From: Candidatus Ribeiella danica | GTDB taxonomy: Bacteria; Chloroflexota; Chloroflexia; Chloroflexales; Roseiflexaceae | DNA: 64,000 nucleotides | Assembly: GCA_016717335.1 (NCBI GenBank) | Contig: JADKFS010000008.1 | Coordinates: forward strand, 62,001-126,000 | Direction of reading: 5' to 3' | Shown here: piece after piece, positions 35,194-44,067 of the stretch | Layout of the letters: each line of letters opens with the position of its first letter | How positions within the stretch are numbered: the stretch's first letter is position 1 | The notes under the pieces: model-generated | The model's input: only the letters and a program-made list of their open reading frames with translations | What the model was told of the DNA's origin: nothing | Database searches by the model: none | Made by a program: the position numbers and the translations under genes

Positions 35194-36426
35194 CTAAAGG
35201 AGCGGCCAGAGCGGGCTGAGGATCTTCTCGCTCAGCCGGATATACCAGGCGCGCCGAGCCCAGCGATCGAGCGTCAGCTCGAAGGCGTTGGTCAGGTCGA
35301 TCTCGAAGACCCGCTCCATCTCGGCCGCAAACTCGGCGTCGTAGATCTCCGTGTTGATCTCGTAGTTCCCCGCCAGGCTCAGCCGGTCCAGGTTGGCGGT
35401 GCCGACCGTCGACCACTGCCCGTCGATCGTGGCCGTCTTGGCGTGGATCATCGCGTTCTGGTAGCCGAAGATCCGCACGCCGCTGCGCAGGCAGGTGCCG
35501 AAGAACCCGCGCGCCAGCCAGTCCGCCGTCACGTGGTTCGACTGCCAGGGCAGCAGCACGCGCACGTCCACGCCGCGCTGGGCGGCGGCGATCAGCGCGG
35601 AGAGGATCACGCGGTCGGGGATGAAGTAGGCGTTGGTCACGTAGATGTGGTGCTGCGCGCGCTCGATCGCCTCCAGGTACATGCCGCGGATGGGGAAGAC
35701 CAGCCGGGCCGGGTCGTTGCTCTGCAGCTTGATCTGGCGCGGCCACGGCCGGTCGAGGATCGGCTCGATCGGCACGCGCAGATCGCGGTTGTTGTTCCAG
35801 AAGTCGACGAACGCGTGCGCCAGGTCGAGCGCGGCCGGCCCGCGGATGCGCAGGTGCGTGTCGCGCCACTCGGTCGCGTAGAGCTTGCCGATGTTGAACC
35901 CGCCGACGAACGCGATCTGGTTGTCGACGATCAGCAGCTTGCGGTGGTCGCGCGCGTAGCGCCGCGGGTCGAGCAGGTACCAGGCGCGCTCCAGCGTGCG
36001 GAACTCGAGCGTGTGGATCGTCGCCGGGAAGCGCTTGAACTTACGCGGCACCACCAGGTTGCCGAAGCTGTCGAAGATCACGAACACCCGCACGCCCTCG
36101 GCGGCCTTGCGCGCCAGCCGCTCCTTGAAGGTCTTGCCGAGCGCGTCGCCCTTCCAGATGAAGGTCTCCAGGAAGATCGTCTCGCGCGCGCCGTCGATCG
36201 CCGCCAGCATGGAGTTGTACAGATCCTGCCCGTAGGTGTAGATCCGGATATCGTTGCCGTCGACCTCGGTGATCAGCCGGCGCTCGTGCGGGAACCCGGC
36301 CGGCGGCGCGCGCCGCTTGCGCAGCTCGCTGACGAACGCCAGCACCGCGATGATCGCCGACTGCACGCCGACGAGTACGCCGGCGGCCCAGATCAAGATC
36401 CGCCGCAGCGATGGGCCTGATTGCAT
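35194..36426 (-). CDS. Phospholipase D-like cardiolipin synthase family protein
   Basis: 410 aa. An N-terminal membrane helix (ILIWAAGVLVGVQSAIIAVLAFV) is followed by two HKD half-sites: YARDHRKLLIVDNQIAFVGGFNIG (about residue 160) and AMIHAKTATIDGQWSTVGTANLD (about 320). Both keep His, Lys and the downstream Gly/Asn, so the enzyme should be active. Between them lies FPIRGMYLEAIERAQHHIYVTNAYFIP. This is the ClsA/ClsB arrangement, joining phosphatidylglycerol units to cardiolipin; a related phospholipid headgroup exchange is possible. GGAGG lies 8 bases before the ATG. Confidence 0.9.
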   Translation of the reverse strand: MQSGPSLRRILIWAAGVLVGVQSAIIAVLAFVSELRKRRAPPAGFPHERRLITEVDGNDIRIYTYGQDLYNSMLAAIDGARETIFLETFIWKGDALGKTFKERLARKAAEGVRVFVIFDSFGNLVVPRKFKRFPATIHTLEFRTLERAWYLLDPRRYARDHRKLLIVDNQIAFVGGFNIGKLYATEWRDTHLRIRGPAALDLAHAFVDFWNNNRDLRVPIEPILDRPWPRQIKLQSNDPARLVFPIRGMYLEAIERAQHHIYVTNAYFIPDRVILSALIAAAQRGVDVRVLLPWQSNHVTADWLARGFFGTCLRSGVRIFGYQNAMIHAKTATIDGQWSTVGTANLDRLSLAGNYEINTEIYDAEFAAEMERVFEIDLTNAFELTLDRWARRAWYIRLSEKILSPLWPLL

Positions 36427-36474
36427 AGGCTTACCTCCGATCAGTGATTGCGGATCGCCTCACACTGCGCCGTA

Positions 36475-36605
36475 GGCCCTCACCCCCTGCCCCCTCTCCC
36501 GCCGCCACGGGAGAGGGGAGATTCTTGGCTGGTGTCGTGGGCTCGGCCATTTTTCACCCCCGCCCCTGGCAGGGGCGGGGGCAGGGGGTGGGGTGATCGG
36601 GCGCA
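36475..36605. repeat. Composite CCCCTCTCCC / GGGGCGGGGGC module
   Basis: CCCCTCTCCCGCCGCCACGG..GAGAGGGG, about 40 variable bases, then CCGCCCCTGGCAGGGGCGGG and GTGGGGTGATC, followed by GGGCGCACCGC as at 3000. Confidence 0.7.
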
Positions 36606-36628
36606 CCGCACGCCACGCGCGACGCGCG

Positions 36629-36637
36629 TGGTATAAT
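36629..36637 (+). promoter_or_regulatory. Extended -10 promoter TGGTATAAT
   Basis: Perfect TGN-TATAAT 45 bases before the 97-aa ORF start. No -35. Confidence 0.55.
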
Positions 36638-36681
36638 CGCTCGACACGAGCAGCTACACCGGCTGTGTGATATAGATAGAT

Positions 36682-36975
36682 GTGAAGTACATGGACCGAC
36701 CGTACCTGACCGTGGACGTCGAGCGGCGTGGCTATGGCCGGCGCTACACCGCGCTCCCGGTCGACTCGCTGAGCCGGCAGGGCTTCTCGATTGATTTCAC
36801 CGGCGCCTACACGCGCCCCGGCATGATCGATATTCGGCTCGGCGATATCGTGCGCTGGCTCGACGGCGAGCGGCGCGTCCAGGCCACCGTCGCCGCCGTC
36901 CAGCGCGGCGAGCTCGTGCTGCACGTCAGCGTCGAGGATCTGGTCCCGCTGCCGCCGGACGCCTTCTTCCCCTGA
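36682..36975 (+). CDS. Conserved-looking hypothetical protein, 97 aa
   Basis: GTG 36682 or ATG 36691 (MDRPYLTVDVERRGYGRRY). Composition and third-position GC match real genes, and a promoter-like site lies just upstream. The chain alternates short beta-type strands: YTALPVDSLSRQGFSIDF, RLGDIVRWLDGERRVQATV and GELVLHVSVEDLVPLP. No signal peptide, Cys or membrane segment; likely a small cytosolic all-beta protein. I do not recognise the family. Its stop is followed at once by a heptamer array. Confidence 0.55.
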   Translation: MKYMDRPYLTVDVERRGYGRRYTALPVDSLSRQGFSIDFTGAYTRPGMIDIRLGDIVRWLDGERRVQATVAAVQRGELVLHVSVEDLVPLPPDAFFP

Positions 36976-37273
36976 CGATGGACCAAGGACAGGGAACAGG
37001 GAACAGGGAACAGGGAACAGGGAACAGGGAACAGGGGTCAGCATTCGATACCCTATCACCTTGTCACCTTGTCACCTTGTCACCTTGTCTCCTTGTCTCC
37101 TTGTCTCCTTGTCTCCTTGTCACCCCTGGCGCCCAAGCCCCTAGCCCCTAGCCCCAAGTCCCAAGGGCATTGTCACCTTGTCTCCTTGTCTCCTTGTCTC
37201 CTTGTCTCCTTGTCTCCTTGTCTCCCCTGGCGCCCAAGCCCCTAGCCCCTAGCCCCAAGTCCCAAGGGCATTG
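36976..37273. repeat. Composite heptamer module, copy 1, with 27-bp core
   Basis: Order: GATGGACCAAGGACA, GGAACAG units, a 27-base core (37034-37060) beginning GGGGTCAGCATTCGATACCC, TTGTCACC then TTGTCTCC octamers, and AAGCCCCTAGCCCCTAGCCCC. A second TTGTCTCC/CTAGCCC block follows. Matches the arrays at 38540 and 62250. Confidence 0.88.
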
Positions 37274-38494
37274 TCACCTTGTCACCTTGTCTCCCACGGC
37301 CTCGTTCTCGCGCACCAGCGCCCAGCAGATCAGCACCCCCAGCAGCATGACCCCCGCGCCGGCCAGGCTGTTCGCCAGGATGCCGTAGCTGCTCCAGAGC
37401 GGCTCGGCAATCTGCGAGCCAAGCGCCCGACCGAGCCCGATCGTCATCACGCTCAGCGCCATCACGGTGCCGCGGACCATCGGCGCGACGCCGGAGGCCA
37501 GCGGGAAGGCCGAGACGATCGAGAACTCGAAGCACAGGTCGAACAGGAAGTACAGCGGCAGGAACGTCAGCCAGCTGCCCTCGCTCAGCGGCAGCGCCGC
37601 GATGCTGAGCGCCGTCAGCGTGTAGCCGATCAGCACCGCGCGCTTCTTGCCCACCCGGTCGACCAGCAGCGTCGAGCCGAGCGAGCCGGCCAGCTCGGCG
37701 AACCCCAGCATCCCGAAGACCTGGCCGAGCTGCGCCTCGTTGGCCCCAAAGGCGGCCTTGACCCAGGCGCCCTGCACCACAAAGATCAGGTCGACCGCGC
37801 AGGCGGTGAGCAGCATCAGCGCCAGCACGCCCAGCACGCTCGGCGCCCGCAGCGCGCGCCACTCGATCCGCCGCCTCACGAGGCCCGCGCGATGCGGGAC
37901 CGGCGGCAGCCCGAAGCGGATCAGCGCCAGCGAGCCGGCCCCCGCCGCCAGAATGACCCAGAACGTCCAGCGCGAGTCGCCGGTCGCCTGGACCAGCATC
38001 ATCAGCGGGGCGACCCCGAGCAGCGCCGCGCCGGCCCACGAGGTCTCGAACAGGCCGAGCGCCCGCCCGCGGCGCGCGTAGCTGGTCCGCACGCTGAGGT
38101 ACGACTGCGCCGCCGGCTGGTAGAGCGCCACCGCCAGGCCGATCAGCGCGTAGCCGCCCAGGAACCCCCCAAAGGTCGACGAGAGCGCGCACAGCGCCGC
38201 GCCGAGGCAGAACACCGCCAGCCCGGCCGTCATCGTGCTGCGCTCGCCGCGCGTGTCGGCCAGCGCGCCGCCGAGCGGGCTGATCGCCGAGGCCAGCACC
38301 TGCACCGTCACCAGCGCGCTGACCGTCCGCAGGTCGACGTGCAGGTGCAGCGCGAGGAACGGCTGCAGCGGGTAGAGGATCCGGTAGGCGGTGTTGAGCG
38401 CCAGCCGGCCGAGCGTCACGGCGGCGAGCTGCCCGACGGTCAGCGTGTCCGTGATGCCCAGCGCCGACGGCGCCTCCGCTGTGGTCGACTGCAA
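37274..38494 (-). CDS. MFS transporter
   Basis: 406 aa from TTG 38494 (GGAG 8 bases upstream); frames further upstream are heptamer repeat. About 12 membrane segments. Motif A-like loop GGALADTRGERSTM is well kept after helix 2, and a second copy appears as LVDRVGKKRAVL. A central loop (PPVPHRAGLVRRRIEWRALRAP) separates the halves. A drug- or sugar-type exporter is plausible, substrate unknown. The C-terminus ends ...GDKVTR, whose last codons and TGA are supplied by the GACAAGGT array. Confidence 0.82.
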   Translation of the reverse strand: MQSTTAEAPSALGITDTLTVGQLAAVTLGRLALNTAYRILYPLQPFLALHLHVDLRTVSALVTVQVLASAISPLGGALADTRGERSTMTAGLAVFCLGAALCALSSTFGGFLGGYALIGLAVALYQPAAQSYLSVRTSYARRGRALGLFETSWAGAALLGVAPLMMLVQATGDSRWTFWVILAAGAGSLALIRFGLPPVPHRAGLVRRRIEWRALRAPSVLGVLALMLLTACAVDLIFVVQGAWVKAAFGANEAQLGQVFGMLGFAELAGSLGSTLLVDRVGKKRAVLIGYTLTALSIAALPLSEGSWLTFLPLYFLFDLCFEFSIVSAFPLASGVAPMVRGTVMALSVMTIGLGRALGSQIAEPLWSSYGILANSLAGAGVMLLGVLICWALVRENEAVGDKVTR

Positions 38495-38539
38495 AATTGC
38501 ATACTCCGTAGAAGCGAGGACCTGACCGGAGACTAAGCC

Positions 38540-38876
38540 CTGATGATGGACGATGGACCAAGCCTTGACGATGGACGATGGACGATGGACCAAGGACCAA
38601 AGACCAAGGAACAGGGAACAGGGAACAGGGAACAGGGAACAGGGAACAGGGAACAGGGAACAGGGAACAGGGAACAGGGAACAGGGAACAGGGAACAGGG
38701 AACAGGGAACAGGGAACAGGGAACAGGGGTCAGCATTCGATACCCTATCACCTGGTCACCTGGTCACCTGGTCATCTTGTCATCTTGTCATCTTGTCATC
38801 TTGTCACCCTGTCACCTTGTCTCCTTGTCACCCCTCGCGCCCAAGCCCCAAGCCCCTAGCCCCTAGCCCCAAGTCC
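38540..38876. repeat. Composite heptamer module, copy 2, with 27-bp core
   Basis: GATGGAC and CCAAGGA units, then about 16 GGAACAG heptamers, the 27-base core (38726-38752), TGGTCACC, TTGTCATC and TTGTCACC octamers, then AAGCCCC/CTAGCCC. Same order as copy 1. No gene in this gap. Confidence 0.9.
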
Positions 38877-39329
38877 CTAGCCCCTAGGCTCGCCCTCGCT
38901 CAGCTCGGTCTCGATCAGCGCGATCTGCCGCTCGGCCTCGCCGCGCCAGGAGGGATCGTGCGACAGCGCCAGGTAGCGCCGCAGGTCGGCCAGGGCCGCG
39001 CGCTGGTCGCCGTGGAAGCGCTGGAACAGCCCGCGCTGCAGGTAGGGCTCGGCCCAGTCGGGCGCCAGCGCGATCGCGCCAGCCATGTCGGCGATGCCGG
39101 CCGCGTGGTCGCCCAGCTCGCGCCCGCGGATCAGGCCGCGCCGGTAGTAGCCGCGCGCGAACTGCGGCCAGAGCCGCAGCGCCCGGTCGAACGAGCGGAT
39201 GCCCGAGCGAAAGTAGGCCTGGTTGGCCCAGCGGATGCCCCAGTAGCACCAGCTCAGCCCCCAGGCGTACCACCAGTAGGCCAGCGCGCGGCGCCACGGC
39301 GTCGCGCCCGCCTCGGTCGGATCTGTCAC
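38877..39329 (-). CDS. TPR-type protein
   Basis: 150 aa from GTG 39329 (VTDPTEAG), with GGAGG upstream; an ATG 60 bases earlier gives an unlikely Cys/Pro/Arg-rich leader. A hydrophobic aromatic segment (ALAYWWYAWGLSWCYWGIRW) is followed by three tetratricopeptide-like helices pairs: SFDRALRLWPQFARGYYRRG, DMAGAIALAPDWAEPYLQRG, and ALADLRRYLALSHDPSW. A small adaptor, possibly membrane associated. Partner unknown. Confidence 0.72.
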   Translation of the reverse strand: MTDPTEAGATPWRRALAYWWYAWGLSWCYWGIRWANQAYFRSGIRSFDRALRLWPQFARGYYRRGLIRGRELGDHAAGIADMAGAIALAPDWAEPYLQRGLFQRFHGDQRAALADLRRYLALSHDPSWRGEAERQIALIETELSEGEPRG

Positions 39330-39411
39330 TGCGCGCCCCCTCCGTCTCTGCGTTGGGGGCAGGATACACCAGGCCGGGAAAGAGGGCAAGCGCTGGATCT
39401 ATTGCGGGGCG

Positions 39412-39620
39412 CTGCGGGCGCTGCGCCCCCGGCCCCCCTCCGGCAAATGATGCCTCCTCCATTTCAGTGCGAGTGGCACATGCCTCATACCATTCCGAGC
39501 AGAGCCTGTGTACATCCCGCCGCGCCTGGATTCAGCCGGGCATGCGTATCTAGCGCCACACATAAGGCAGCAGCATATCGGCTATCGGCTATCGGCTATC
39601 GCCCGGCCCCCGCCCGCAAG
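39412..39620 (+). repeat. Nested-palindrome element, copy E (right arm lost)
   Basis: GGGCGCTGCGCCCCCGG flank, AAATGATGCC (39445-39454), middle-arm pair CACATGCCT / CGGGCATGCG. The outer right arm is replaced by ATCGGCT heptamers. Confidence 0.7.
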
Positions 39621-39692
39621 ACAGCGAGTAATCTGTCCCTTTCCGCAGGCCGATAGGACCGATAGCCTATGGGCGCGCCGAACAAAACTAGG

Positions 39693-39698
39693 TATCAT
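39693..39698 (+). promoter_or_regulatory. Possible -10 TATCAT before the phosphorelay pair
   Basis: 44 bases before ATG 39742; neither TG extension nor -35 found. Confidence 0.25.
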
Positions 39699-39741
39699 AG
39701 CGCTGCGGCGCCGTGCACGGCGCGTATGAAAGGGACCGCTC

Positions 39742-41010
39742 ATGGCATCTCAGACCGGCGTCATGCTGGTGGTGGACGACGATAAGCTCAACCGGGTCGT
39801 GCTCACCAACCAGCTGGAGATGGAGGGGCACACCGTCTTTGCCGCCGATCACGGCCGGCGCGCGATCGAGCTGCTGCACTCCCAATCGCTCGACGTGGTG
39901 CTGCTGGACCTGCTGATGCCCGAGATCGACGGGTTCCAGGTGCTCGAGCACATGAAGGCCGACGCCGCGCTCCGGCACCTGCCGGTGATCGTGATCTCGG
40001 CCGTCGACGAGATGGGCAGCGTCGTCCGCAGCATCCAGATGGGCGCGACCGACCACCTGATCAAGCCGTGCGACCCGTTCCTGCTGCGCGCCCGCATCAA
40101 CACGTCCTTGTCGGCCAAGCGCCTGCGCGACCAGGAAGAGGTGTACCTGCGGCACGTCGCCCAGCTGACCAGCGCGGCCACCGAGCTGGAGGCCGGCGCG
40201 TTCGACCCGGACAGCCTCGCGTCGGTCGCCGCCCGCCCCGATGCGCTCGGGTACCTGGCGCGCGTCTTTCAGGGCATGGCGCGCGAGGTGGCCGCCCGCG
40301 AGCAGCACCTGCTGCAGCAGAGCGAGTTCAAGTCGGCGCTGATCGGCAAGGTGACCCACGAGCTGCGCAGCCCGTTCGTCGCGGCGGGCCTCTCGCTGCA
40401 GGTGCTGCGGCGCTACGCCGAGCGCGATATGGTCGCCGAGATGCACGAGCAGATCCGCGTGCTCGACCAGCAGCTGACCCAGGGTCGCAAGATGATCGAC
40501 CATATGATCACGTTCACCTCGCTGGTCGGGAAGCAGGCCGAGCTGCGCCTGGAGGCGACCAGCCTGGCGCCGCTCATCCAGAGCTCCACCGCGCCGCTGA
40601 AGCAGCTGGGCGCATCCCGCGGCGTGACGATGCTCTACGACATCGCCGAGCCGCTGCCGGCCGTGCGAGTCGACCGTGAGCAGATCGGCGAGGCCATCCA
40701 CCACCTGGTGCACAACGCGATCAAGTTCAACCGCGAGCGCGGGTTCGTGCGGATCAGCTGCAAGTCGGTCGAGCGAGAGATCGTGTTCGCGGTCGAGGAC
40801 AGCGGGCTCGGCATTGATCCCGAGAAGCTGGGCGCGATCTGGCAGGCGTTCGCCCAGAGCCCCGACAGCGCGCCGCGCGGCGTGGAGAGCCTGGGGCTCG
40901 GGCTGGCGCTGGTCAAGTATGTCGTCGAGGCCCACCGCGGCGCGGCGTTCGCCCGCAGCACGCCCGGCGAGGGCAGCGTCTTCGGCTTCCGCATCCCGAT
41001 CAGTCGATAG
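39742..41010 (+). CDS. Response regulator-histidine kinase fusion (REC-HisKA-HATPase)
   Basis: 422 aa, soluble. N-terminal receiver (1-120): acidic VVDDD, phospho-acceptor Asp in LLDLLMPEIDGF, Thr/Ser switch ISAVDEM and Lys in LIKPCDP. After a linker comes HisKA with the H box KVTHELRSPFV, then HATPase_c with N box HLVHNAIKFN, G1 VEDSGLGIDP and G2 GLGLALVKYVV. A receiver in front of a kinase lets an upstream kinase control this one. AAGGGA lies before the ATG. The next gene starts 8 bases after the stop, so they are almost surely co-transcribed. Confidence 0.92.
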   Translation: MASQTGVMLVVDDDKLNRVVLTNQLEMEGHTVFAADHGRRAIELLHSQSLDVVLLDLLMPEIDGFQVLEHMKADAALRHLPVIVISAVDEMGSVVRSIQMGATDHLIKPCDPFLLRARINTSLSAKRLRDQEEVYLRHVAQLTSAATELEAGAFDPDSLASVAARPDALGYLARVFQGMAREVAAREQHLLQQSEFKSALIGKVTHELRSPFVAAGLSLQVLRRYAERDMVAEMHEQIRVLDQQLTQGRKMIDHMITFTSLVGKQAELRLEATSLAPLIQSSTAPLKQLGASRGVTMLYDIAEPLPAVRVDREQIGEAIHHLVHNAIKFNRERGFVRISCKSVEREIVFAVEDSGLGIDPEKLGAIWQAFAQSPDSAPRGVESLGLGLALVKYVVEAHRGAAFARSTPGEGSVFGFRIPISR

Positions 41011-41018
41011 CGACCACC

Positions 41019-44000
41019 ATGCCCCCCATCCAGCTTATCCTCGGCGTCATCGTCGGCTCAGGGCTCGTCAGCGGGTTTCTGGCTATATTCGCGTGGCGAC
41101 ACCGCGGCGTGCGCGGCGCGACCACGCTCGCGGCGCTGATGCTCGCGGTGATGGTCTGGACGCTGGCCTACGCGCCGGATCTGAGCAGCCACGATCTCGC
41201 GTCCAAGGTCTTCTGGTCCAAGGTCGAGTACATGGGCATCGTGGCCGTGCCGGTGGCCTGGCTGGCATTCGCGCTGCAGTTCACCGGGCACGAGCGCTGG
41301 CTGAGGCCGCGCGCCATCGCGCTGCTCGCGCTGCCTTCGCTGCTGACCCTGCCGCTGGTCTGGACGAACGAGGCGCACGGCCTGATCTGGCGCAGCGTCA
41401 GCCTGGTGCCCGGCCCCGAGTTCGACGGCTGGAATGCGGTCTACGGCCCGGCCTTCTGGCTGTTCACGGCCTACTCCTACGTGCTGCTGCTCGTCGGCGC
41501 GGCGCTGCTGCTCTGGACGATCTTCCGCGCGCCCAGCCTGTTCCGCGGGCAGGGCGGCGCGATCCTGATCGGCACCCTCGGCCCCTGGCTCGGCAATCTG
41601 CTCTACAACTCCGGCATCGACCCGCTGCCCGGGGTCGAGCTGACGCCGATAACATTCGCGATCACCGGCGTGGCGTTCGGCTGGGCGATCTTTCACTGGC
41701 GCCTGCTGGACGTCGTGCCGGTCGCGCGCGACACGGTCTTCGACAGCATGAGCGACGGCGTGATCACGCTTGACGTGCAGAGCCGGGTCGTCGACACCAA
41801 TCGCGCCGCGTGCGAGATCTTCGGCTGGGAGCGCAACAGGGTGATCGGGCAGCCGTCGAGCCTGCTGTTTGCCGGGTACCCCGCGCTGCGGCTGCGCTAC
41901 CAGCAGAACGTCGACGTGCGCGAGGAGATCGTCGTCGGCGCGGGCGCCGAGCAGCGCACGTTTCACCTAAGGATCTCGCCGCTCCAGCGCCGGCCGGGCG
42001 TCCTGGCCGGACGGCTGGTCGTCATCCGCGACATCACCGCGTTCAAGCAGGCCGAGCAGGCCCACTACCAGGCCAAGGTCGCGGCCGAGTCCGCCAACCA
42101 CGCCAAGAGCGCCTTCCTCGCCGCGATGAGCCACGAGATCCGCACGCCGATGAACGGCGTGATCGGCATGGCCGGCCTGCTGCTCGACACCGACCTGACC
42201 GCCCAGCAGCGCGAGTTCGCGCGAATCATTCGCGACAGCGGCGACTCGCTGCTGCGGATCATCAACGATATCCTGGATTTCTCGAAGATCGAGGCCGACC
42301 AGCTCGAGCTCGACAACCACCCGGCCCTGCTGCACGAGTGCGTCGAGTCGGCGCTCGACCTGGTGACGGCCCGGACGATCGAGAAGGGGCTCGATCTGAC
42401 CTACCAGATCGACGCCGGCGTTCCGGCCGCGATCGACGCCGACTCGACCAGGCTCCACCAGATCCTGGTCAACCTGCTCGGCAACGCGGTGAAGTTCACC
42501 GAGCGGGGCGAGGTCGCGCTCTCGGTTGTGGCGCGCAGCCCCGAGCAGGATACCGCGCCGGGCGAGGGCTGGCACGAGCTGCACTTCGCCGTCCGCGACA
42601 CCGGCATCGGCATCCCGCCGGAGCGGATGGAGCAGCTGTTTCTTTCGTTCAGCCAGGGCGACGCCTCGATCACGCGCAGGTATGGCGGGACCGGCCTGGG
42701 CCTGGCGATCAGCAAGCGCCTGGCCGAGCTGATGGGCGGCACGATGTGGGCCGAGAGCCAGGTCGGCCAGGGCTCGACGTTCCACTTCACCATCCGCGTG
42801 CGGGCCGCCCAGGGCGAGCTGCCGCTGTACCTGAGCGGCGGCTGCGCCGACCTGCGCGGGCGCCGGGTGCTGATCGTGGACGACAACGCGACCAACCGGC
42901 AGCTGCTGACCATGCAGCTGCAGTCCTGGGACATGGCCCCGGTCGCCGCCGAGTCGTGGCAGGAGGCGCTGGCGCTGGTCCGGAGCCCGGCCGCGTTCGA
43001 CCTGGCGATCCTGGACATGCGCATGCCCGAGATGGATGGGCTGGCGCTCGCCAGCGAGATCCGGCGCTACCGCGACCGGTCGGCCCTGCCGCTGCTGCTG
43101 CTGACCTCGCTGGGCGAGCGCATCCGCGACCCGCGGCGCGACCACTTCACCGACGCGCTCACGAAGCCGGTCAAGGCGGCGCGCCTGTACGAGACCCTGA
43201 CGACGATCTTCGCCCACGCCTCACCGGCGCAGCCCGGCGCAAGCACGAGCGAATCGGCCGACGCGCACAGCCTGTTCGACGCCGGCATGGCGGCGCGACT
43301 CCCGCTCCGGCTGCTGATCGCCGAGGACAACGCGATCAACCAGGACGTGCTGGTGCGGATGCTGGCGCGGCTAGGCTACCAGGCCGACGTCGCCGAGAAC
43401 GGGCTGGCGGCGCTGGCGGCGCTGCGGGGCGAGTGCTACGACGTCGTGCTGATGGACGTGCAGATGCCCGAGATGGATGGCCTTGAGGCCGCCCGCCGCA
43501 TCCGCGCCGAGACCCCGCCCGACCTGCAGCCGCGGATCATCGCGGTGACCGCCAACGCCGTGCACGGCGAGCCCGAGGAGTGCCTGGCGGCGGGGATGAG
43601 CGACTACATCAGCAAGCCGATCGACCCCAGGCAGCTGATCGCCGCGCTCGGGCGGGCCGGCGCGCGCGCCCACGTGTCCGACGCGCCGCCCCCAGCCGAG
43701 CGCATGCCGGCGCAGCCCGCCGCCGCGGGCGCCGTGCTGGACCCCGGCGCGCTCGATCGGCTGCGGATCATGCTGGGCGAGCGCGGGGGCGCGCTGCTGC
43801 CGAACCTGATCGAGACTTTCTTCGAGAACGCGGGCCAGCTGCGCACAACAGAGCGGCAGGCCGACTCGCTCAGGCGCGCGGCGCACACCCTCAAGTCGAA
43901 CAGCGATCTGTTCGGCGCCGTGGCGCTGGCGGCGCTCTGCCGCGACCTGGAGCGGCGCGCCAAGGCGGGCGCGCTGGAAGGCGCGGAGCTCCTGCTTGAG

Positions 44001-44054
44001 CAGATCGACGCCGAGCTGGGCCGCGTGCAGGTCGCGCTCGCGCAGGTTGAGTGA
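41019..44054 (+). CDS. Hybrid sensor kinase: 7TM-PAS-HisKA-HATPase-REC-REC-HPT
   Basis: 1011 aa. Residues 1-225 form seven membrane helices of the histidine-kinase 7TM type. A PAS domain follows (about 232-345; SDGVITLDVQSRVVDTN). HisKA H box AAMSHEIRTPMNGV (about 368), HATPase N box LVNLLGNAVKFTERG and G boxes RDTGIGIPPE, GTGLGLAIS. Two receivers carry Asp in LAILDMRMPEMDG and VVLMDVQMPEMDG. The C-terminal HPT has the phospho-His in RAAHTLKSNSDLFGA. All relay residues are present, so a full BarA-like His-Asp-His relay within one chain is possible. It is paired with the REC-kinase upstream. Confidence 0.94.
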   Translation: MPPIQLILGVIVGSGLVSGFLAIFAWRHRGVRGATTLAALMLAVMVWTLAYAPDLSSHDLASKVFWSKVEYMGIVAVPVAWLAFALQFTGHERWLRPRAIALLALPSLLTLPLVWTNEAHGLIWRSVSLVPGPEFDGWNAVYGPAFWLFTAYSYVLLLVGAALLLWTIFRAPSLFRGQGGAILIGTLGPWLGNLLYNSGIDPLPGVELTPITFAITGVAFGWAIFHWRLLDVVPVARDTVFDSMSDGVITLDVQSRVVDTNRAACEIFGWERNRVIGQPSSLLFAGYPALRLRYQQNVDVREEIVVGAGAEQRTFHLRISPLQRRPGVLAGRLVVIRDITAFKQAEQAHYQAKVAAESANHAKSAFLAAMSHEIRTPMNGVIGMAGLLLDTDLTAQQREFARIIRDSGDSLLRIINDILDFSKIEADQLELDNHPALLHECVESALDLVTARTIEKGLDLTYQIDAGVPAAIDADSTRLHQILVNLLGNAVKFTERGEVALSVVARSPEQDTAPGEGWHELHFAVRDTGIGIPPERMEQLFLSFSQGDASITRRYGGTGLGLAISKRLAELMGGTMWAESQVGQGSTFHFTIRVRAAQGELPLYLSGGCADLRGRRVLIVDDNATNRQLLTMQLQSWDMAPVAAESWQEALALVRSPAAFDLAILDMRMPEMDGLALASEIRRYRDRSALPLLLLTSLGERIRDPRRDHFTDALTKPVKAARLYETLTTIFAHASPAQPGASTSESADAHSLFDAGMAARLPLRLLIAEDNAINQDVLVRMLARLGYQADVAENGLAALAALRGECYDVVLMDVQMPEMDGLEAARRIRAETPPDLQPRIIAVTANAVHGEPEECLAAGMSDYISKPIDPRQLIAALGRAGARAHVSDAPPPAERMPAQPAAAGAVLDPGALDRLRIMLGERGGALLPNLIETFFENAGQLRTTERQADSLRRAAHTLKSNSDLFGAVALAALCRDLERRAKAGALEGAELLLEQIDAELGRVQVALAQVE

Positions 44055-44067
44055 GCGCTGCTGTTCG

